Assembly (NCBI RefSeq): GCF_022354825.1
Contig: NZ_CP031168.1
Span: forward strand, 5,085,501 to 5,149,500
DNA: 64,000 nt
From: Paenibacillus sp. H1-7
GTDB taxonomy: Bacteria > Bacillota > Bacilli > Paenibacillales > NBRC-103111
Direction of reading: 5' to 3'
A program made the position numbers and the translations under genes. Within the stretch, counting starts at the first letter, position 1; each line of letters starts with the position of its first letter. Under the pieces are notes generated by a model. That model did not search any database. It was not told the DNA's origin and saw nothing but the letters and a program-made list of their open reading frames with translations. Of the stretch, positions 59,303-64,000 are shown piece by piece.

Positions 59303-62233
59303 TTAATTTTTGCGGATGGCGTTGGAGAACGAATGGCTTTCACCGAGCTCGTTAACCGCTTTCACTTTATAATAATACCGCGTTCCTTCCGGCAGCCCGC
59401 TGTCGGTAAATGCCGTGTCCTTAATTCCCATGGCAATCGCTTCGTAGCCTGTATCCGGTTGAATGCTTCTGTATACGGTATATGTTCTTGTATTTGGCGA
59501 GTACATTCGGACCGAATCGAACCACGCGCCGGTACCGCTGCTATATAGAGCAAACTTCCCCGCCGCAGGCGAGCTGTCCGTTGCCCGCAGAATGGTGCCT
59601 TCATTATTCAGCTTGGCATAAATATGGTTTCCGTCGATCGTAAGGAACAGATACAGTCTCAATGGATCGCCGTTTGCTTGTTTCGCTGCAAGCACCTGTT
59701 CCTTGCCCAACGCTACTTTAATCAGCTTGTATTGCTTATCCGTTCGGTCGTATACAAACCGGATATGATTGTCCTGATCGAGGAAGCGCACGGCGATCCC
59801 CGCTTGCCCCGTCTGCACTCCGTCCGTCCATTCCAAGACAGCCTCCCCTTCATAGTTCCCTTGCGGAGTACTCGACCACACGGCAAATTCGCTGCCGCCT
59901 TCTTGAGCGCGGTAGCCGTTCACCCTCCGGCTGCGATCCGGGTGCGGCTCCACGTTCCACCCTTCGGCATGAAACGGCCCTGCCGTCCCGTCTTCAAAGT
60001 GATGCTCCTCCACCTCGGTTCGCGCCGGCTTCCATTGCATCGAGATGGATGGCCCGTCCTCCTTCTTGATCGACAGATCGCGGGGAGCAAGCGGCAGCAG
60101 ACTCCTCGGGACGGCTTCCAGCTCCGTCGAATTCCGGCTCTCGCCCAATGCATTATAGGCCCTTACGGAGAAATAATAGCGGGTGTCGTTGTCTAGTCCG
60201 CTCACCAGCCAACCGGCATTGTTGCCGGCCTCTATCGTTCCGGTATACACTCCGGGCGCTTTGCCGTACAGGATCCGATAGCCAGCAGCTCCTGCGACAG
60301 ATTGCCATTCCAGCACGACCTTGCCTGAACGCTCTGCATAGGCATGGCGCAGCAGCGGGATATCCGGAGCAGATAGCATAACGGGGACTTCGTTCGATGC
60401 CGGACTTTCCCCGCTTTCATTATAAGCCGCGACGGAAAAATAATAGGTTCGTCCTTCCGTCAATCCGGAAATGTCATACTCCAACGCTTGTCCGGCGTTG
60501 ATCGTATACGTGTAAGCCTTTGACTCGGTGCCGTACTTTATCTTGTAGCCCGATGCATTCGGGATTGCGTACCATTGCAGATGAACCGAGCCATGGCCGG
60601 GCTCCGCCGCATACAGCCAAGCTTCCCGAGGTGCGTCGGGCGCTTCACCGTCCCACTCCAAGCGAGTAACGCTGTATGGAGCAACGGTAACCGGATTCCC
60701 GGTAGCTTCGCTGCGAACGGCAACCTGTTCCTTCTGTATCGCCGTATTGCGTGCAGCCGGGTCGTTTGAGGTCGTATAGGTTTGTTTCATGGCCGCAAGT
60801 ACCGGCTTGCCGTTCATTTGTACGGACACTTGTTGTTCCTGAGCCGACTTGTTCGTAATGACGAGGTACCGCGTCCCGTTCTCTCCTTTGTATGCTGCAG
60901 CATATAACGCAGGCATGCTGCCTTCCGCCTTCGGCGATTCGGCTCCGCCCGTCACCTGTGCTCGCCATACGGCCGAGCTGTAGTTCACCGCCCCGTCGAC
61001 AACCCGCAATCCGGCGGAAGACGCATGATAATAGCTGTCGTACGCAAGCGTTGACGGATCGACTGTCTCTCCCCGCTGATACGCGTCCTCCATGAGCAGG
61101 GAAGCATTGGCTCCGCCTCGGGCCGCATTTGTATTGAAAATCCCGTTATGCAGCCGGTAGCCCGCCAAGTATGTAATATTCGGGTGGGTGGATAGCCGCA
61201 AAATCGATTCCGCGACATAAATCCCATGATATTGCGTGCTCTCAAGAATGCCGCCCAGTGCGACCCCTTGCTCCCCCAAATAAATCGGCGTATCTTGCTT
61301 TTGCAAATGCGGCACGTAGTTCGTGTCGATAAGCGGTACGAGCTTCTCCAATGCGCTATTGGCGCTTTTTACAGCTTCCGCAACCGTTCTTCCGTCGCCT
61401 TCAAAGCGGTGAAAGGTTATACCATCCCAGTAGGGGTCCGGATACTGGTATACGTCCTTGTCAAACGCCTTCGCCATCTCAGGCTTATTGCTGTTGGCCA
61501 CGGAAATGATAACCTGCGCCCCCGGATAATTGCGTTTGATCGCATCGAAGTGGCCGCGAACCCTATCCAGATAATCCGATGCCGTCTTGTAGTACGCCGT
61601 ATTTTTGCCGCTGCTTGATGTAAAGAACATGATTTCGTTCCCCAGCTCAAAATAGATGACCGGGACGCGGTTATCATATAAATATTTGGCCAAATCTCCG
61701 GCCTGCTCTGCCGTTTGGCGCGTCGTATTGACCGTGATCATTGCCTTGGTGTTAGTCTTGCGAAGAAGCTCCACATAATCTGTGATGTGCTCTCCGCCCT
61801 TGGCTTGGCCAAGCCGAAAGGTCGTATGCGGCCCATGAATCGTGCCGTCCGGTCCGAAGGAAAATGCGCCGTAATCGATATCCGGCATCCCCGTCCGCCA
61901 GTTGAACACATCGGAATTCGTCCCGCCCGGCCAGCGAATGAAGCCGAGACGTCCGTAATGGTTCACCTCATCGATCAATTGCTTATGATTGATGAAAGCC
62001 TCTTTGTTGCTGGTCTCATTATTTACGCCTCTCATGCCGTAAGGGATCGGTTTCTCACTCCTCGTATCGATATCAATAACCGCGTGAGCTGCGTCCGTTT
62101 GAAACGGTATCGTGCTCATTTCAGCATCTCCTCCATCCTTCGTTGTCAGGCTCCCTTCAGGCCACAGCAAGTAAGCTATGGCAAGCAACGACACTATAAC
62201 CGGCATGACGCCTCTTCCCCTCAATCTATATAC
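59303..62233 (-). CDS. Large multidomain glycoside hydrolase with FN3 domains and split FN3
   Basis: A protein of about 976 residues starting at GTG 62233 (GGAGG six bases upstream); an open frame to 62365 overlaps the divergent AraC gene and is unlikely. After a signal-like segment (MPVIVSLLAIAYLLW) comes a catalytic clan-A-like TIM barrel, with ELGNEI (acid/base Asn-Glu) and YLGEQGV (candidate nucleophile Glu), resembling GH51/GH44-type arabinofuranosidase or glucanase proteins. A beta domain and two complete FN3 repeats follow. The last FN3 (from about 713) is interrupted by a 173-residue jelly-roll-like insert (about 741-913) and completed by NTRTYTVYRS onward. Probably a surface-attached polysaccharide hydrolase controlled by the divergent AraC. 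Confidence 0.85.
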   Translation of the reverse strand, partial: VYRLRGRGVMPVIVSLLAIAYLLWPEGSLTTKDGGDAEMSTIPFQTDAAHAVIDIDTRSEKPIPYGMRGVNNETSNKEAFINHKQLIDEVNHYGRLGFIRWPGGTNSDVFNWRTGMPDIDYGAFSFGPDGTIHGPHTTFRLGQAKGGEHITDYVELLRKTNTKAMITVNTTRQTAEQAGDLAKYLYDNRVPVIYFELGNEIMFFTSSSGKNTAYYKTASDYLDRVRGHFDAIKRNYPGAQVIISVANSNKPEMAKAFDKDVYQYPDPYWDGITFHRFEGDGRTVAEAVKSANSALEKLVPLIDTNYVPHLQKQDTPIYLGEQGVALGGILESTQYHGIYVAESILRLSTHPNITYLAGYRLHNGIFNTNAARGGANASLLMEDAYQRGETVDPSTLAYDSYYHASSAGLRVVDGAVNYSSAVWRAQVTGGAESPKAEGSMPALYAAAYKGENGTRYLVITNKSAQEQQVSVQMNGKPVLAAMKQTYTTSNDPAARNTAIQKEQVAVRSEATGNPVTVAPYSVTRLEWDGEAPDAPREAWLYAAEPGHGSVHLQWYAIPNASGYKIKYGTESKAYTYTINAGQALEYDISGLTEGRTYYFSVAAYNESGESPASNEVPVMLSAPDIPLLRHAYAERSGKVVLEWQSVAGAAGYRILYGKAPGVYTGTIEAGNNAGWLVSGLDNDTRYYFSVRAYNALGESRNSTELEAVPRSLLPLAPRDLSIKKEDGPSISMQWKPARTEVEEHHFEDGTAGPFHAEGWNVEPHPDRSRRVNGYRAQEGGSEFAVWSSTPQGNYEGEAVLEWTDGVQTGQAGIAVRFLDQDNHIRFVYDRTDKQYKLIKVALGKEQVLAAKQANGDPLRLYLFLTIDGNHIYAKLNNEGTILRATDSSPAAGKFALYSSGTGAWFDSVRMYSPNTRTYTVYRSIQPDTGYEAIAMGIKDTAFTDSGLPEGTRYYYKVKAVNELGESHSFSNAIRKN

Positions 62234-62338
62234 ACCTTCTTCCTCCAAGGGTGGTTGTGTTACAATACATTCATTACTCCTAAGAGACGGGCTGACTGCC
62301 TTTGTAGGAATACAATTTTCAGTAGAATGGTGAGGATT

Positions 62339-63175
62339 ATGGACAAATACGGGCCTATCTATCATTTTCCGACTATCGGCGAAATCCCTCCCCCCATCAG
62401 TGTGCCTTTCATCGGCATTAATTACTGCACTCCTCAGTACCGCAATGTGAGAAGGATTTCCACCATTACGGTCATCGGCTGCGTGCTGTCGGGTCGCGGG
62501 AAAATTCGCGTGAACTCACAAACCAGTCGCGTGCAGCAAGGCGATGTCTTCCTTATGCGCAGCGGCAGCTTCCATGAGGTGATATCCGAAGCGACGCCGG
62601 AGGAGCCATGGGTATTTATATGGTATAACGTACACAGCCAATGGGCGCTCAATGTTCTCGAGGCTTACCGGCTTCTCTCCACCATTGTCGTCCCGGACGC
62701 GGACATGGAACCGTTGTTCCGGCAAGGGATTGATTGGGCCGAGAGCAAAACGATCGAGGAGATGCAAGGAGCCCTGCAGCAGCTGTTCATGCAAATCGTG
62801 ATCCGTTTATCGGAAATCCAAAGAAACCGCGGAGACCTGTTACCTCTCCTTGTACGGCAGATCAAGCTGCACCTGGACAACCAGATGCTGCAGCCGTTTC
62901 ATACCGAGCAGCTCGTTAAGGAGATGGGCCTATCCGCCAAGCATTTGAACCGGGTGTTCAAGAAGGAAATGGGAACCACGATATACAACTATGTTCTTAC
63001 CAAAAAAGTGGAATCGGCCAAGCTGATGCTGATCGAGACCCACTTGACGGTCAACGAAATTTCCGAGCAACTGGGTTATTCCGACCCCCATTATTTCTCC
63101 AATCTCTTCAAGCAAAAAATCGGTATGCGCCCCACCGCGTTCCGTAGTAAATTCAGTGAGCAGGAGCATCATTAG
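62339..63175 (+). CDS. AraC family transcriptional regulator
   Basis: A 278-residue regulator: an N-terminal cupin-like sensor (QGDVFLMRSGSFHEV) and a C-terminal double helix-turn-helix (MGLSAKHLNRVFKKEMG, LGYSDPHYFSNLFKQKIG). It is divergent from the large glycosidase gene, separated by about 105 bp, and probably activates it in response to a breakdown product. The start at 62339 has GGTGAGG just upstream; a longer open frame through the glycosidase gene is not a real gene. It ends in a terminator shared with the GH2 gene. Confidence 0.9.
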   Translation: MDKYGPIYHFPTIGEIPPPISVPFIGINYCTPQYRNVRRISTITVIGCVLSGRGKIRVNSQTSRVQQGDVFLMRSGSFHEVISEATPEEPWVFIWYNVHSQWALNVLEAYRLLSTIVVPDADMEPLFRQGIDWAESKTIEEMQGALQQLFMQIVIRLSEIQRNRGDLLPLLVRQIKLHLDNQMLQPFHTEQLVKEMGLSAKHLNRVFKKEMGTTIYNYVLTKKVESAKLMLIETHLTVNEISEQLGYSDPHYFSNLFKQKIGMRPTAFRSKFSEQEHH

Positions 63176-63239
63176 CCGCATTAAAGTAAGCGATTTCATA
63201 CAACTGCCGCTCTACGCGGCTAGCACAGCTGCTGCAAGA

Positions 63240-63263
63240 AAGCCTCCCTTGCCAGGGAGGCTT
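63240..63263. terminator. Terminator between the AraC and GH2 genes
   Basis: The perfect 9-bp stem AAGCCTCCC/GGGAGGCTT with a TTGCCA loop; short pyrimidine runs on both sides suggest moderate bidirectional use. Confidence 0.65.
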
Positions 63264-63267
63264 CTCA

Positions 63268-64000
63268 TTAGCTGCCGGACGGCTCGGTCCGTTCTATGGC
63301 AGCCGGCTTCATATTGATTCTGCGGATCTCATCCCTCGGGAACTTCAGCTTGCGATCGTAGGTATACAGCCCGTTCACCTCTTGCTCTACATCATAGAGC
63401 TGAGTGTAGCATAAACCGCTGATGTTCGGGTTATCCAGTATGACCGTCATAAGGCCCTCATACCGGGCAAGAAACTCCTCCTCGCTTTTCGGACGGTCGC
63501 CATACCCCCAGCCTTCTTCGTGAGATTGGGCCGGGTCCCACCAGATGCCCCCGTATTCCGCTACCTGATAGGGCTGTCCTTCATACTTTTGCCGCTTCGG
63601 ATGCCGTACATACACTTCGCCGCCGTTCTTCATCGGCTCCAGTCTGGCTGCGAACGATTCGGGATCCTGATCATAATCATGCAAGCTGAAGATGTCCGTC
63701 TTTACGTGATAATGGCCGCTCGTATCCTTCACCGGACGCGTCGGATCAATGCTCTTGCTCACCTCATAGGTGATGCGCAGCACCTCATTATCCTGCTTCG
63801 TTCCGTCTCGGTCCCACGTCTCGTTGAACGGGCACCAGCCGATAATAGACGGATGATTGAAATCACGTTCCATCCCTTCGATCCATTCCGGCAAAAAGCT
63901 CCGAAGTCCCGCTGGCGTAGTAATGTCAAGCCCCCAGTTGGCGTGTTCCGCCCATACCAGGTAGCCTAGCTTGTCCGCCCAATACAAGAAGCGGGGCTCG
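63268..64000 (-). CDS. Glycoside hydrolase family 2 (beta-galactosidase/glucuronidase-like), partial
   Basis: The C-terminal 240 or so residues of a GH2 TIM-barrel protein; the N terminus lies beyond the window edge. In frame to the edge it reads EPRFLYWADKLGYLVWAEH, the typical barrel entry, followed by MERDFNHPSIIGWCPFNETW with the acid/base Asn-Glu. AEYGGIWWDP contains the likely nucleophile Glu. The C-terminal YTQLYDVEQEVNGLYTYDR is the family's conserved end. It probably cleaves beta-linked sugars released by the neighbouring hydrolases. No further C-terminal domain is present. Confidence 0.9.
   Translation of the reverse strand, partial: EPRFLYWADKLGYLVWAEHANWGLDITTPAGLRSFLPEWIEGMERDFNHPSIIGWCPFNETWDRDGTKQDNEVLRITYEVSKSIDPTRPVKDTSGHYHVKTDIFSLHDYDQDPESFAARLEPMKNGGEVYVRHPKRQKYEGQPYQVAEYGGIWWDPAQSHEEGWGYGDRPKSEEEFLARYEGLMTVILDNPNISGLCYTQLYDVEQEVNGLYTYDRKLKFPRDEIRRINMKPAAIERTEPSGS

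Noticed and set aside
61715..62338. Long plus-strand extension of the AraC gene
   Set aside because: It lies antisense to the large glycosidase gene; the AraC fold and ribosome binding site support the start near 62339.
62234..62365. N-terminal extension of the large glycosidase
   Set aside because: It overlaps the divergent AraC start; GTG 62233 has a better ribosome binding site and a signal peptide.

Overview
The window looks like chromosomal DNA of an aerobic, spore-former-type Firmicute, most likely Paenibacillaceae (Paenibacillus or Cohnella-like). The pointers are strong AGGAGG ribosome binding sites, SigA-type TTGACA/TATAAT promoters, tandem T-box leaders, an SLH-LysM-3D wall protein, an AraC regulator fused to a siderophore-receptor domain, Lpl-type sugar ABC transporters and many AraC-controlled carbohydrate loci. 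No tRNA, rRNA, CRISPR array, transposase or phage gene was seen. Product names rest on motifs read by eye, not on database searches.

Layout. 1-7.4 kb: stress and detoxification genes (SDR reductase with a divergent TetR repressor; an AhpD-like protein with an ECF41-type sigma factor; a short UvrA-like ABC ATPase; an SRPBCC protein; an MBL hydrolase). 7.6-10.5 kb: Fur-box-controlled iron-siderophore binding lipoprotein and a regulator carrying the same receptor domain. 10.8-18.2 kb: SRPBCC protein, ilvB behind three tandem T-boxes, a macrolide-type glycosyltransferase, a GNAT acetyltransferase and a MarR/SDR divergent pair. 18.3-24.3 kb: AraC, sugar-binding lipoprotein, two permeases and a Cys-type sulfatase, an uptake and desulfation locus. 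24.6-34.5 kb: surface glycan genes, with a galU-uxs-ugd operon (glucose-1-P to UDP-glucuronate and UDP-xylose), two GT2, a GT61, a sugar epimerase, a methyltransferase and a PfkB kinase. 34.6-37.2 kb: small proteins, nitroreductase, Rrf2 regulator, VOC protein. 37.4-39.7 kb: a second sulfatase broken by a one-base deletion. 39.6-44.9 kb: type III polyketide synthase, methyltransferase, FAD reductase and MMPL exporter. 45.1-50.0 kb: sugar-binding lipoprotein, AraC and two overlapping FAD oxidoreductases. 50.2-54.6 kb: Nudix, shikimate kinase, MFS, SLH-LysM-3D protein, SRPBCC. 54.7-64.0 kb: plant or exopolysaccharide degradation (Gfo/Idh/MocA, cupin, GH43-like, binding lipoprotein, large multidomain GH, AraC, GH2 running off the edge).

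The most notable points are the regulatory architecture (three near-duplicate valine-type T-boxes; face-to-face consensus promoters sharing MarR operators; twin TetR operators each on a -10 box; two ECF41-type promoters), a galU gene that appears to start with AUU, an FN3 domain split by a jelly-roll insertion, the frameshifted sulfatase, and three solute-binding proteins with no permease beside them.
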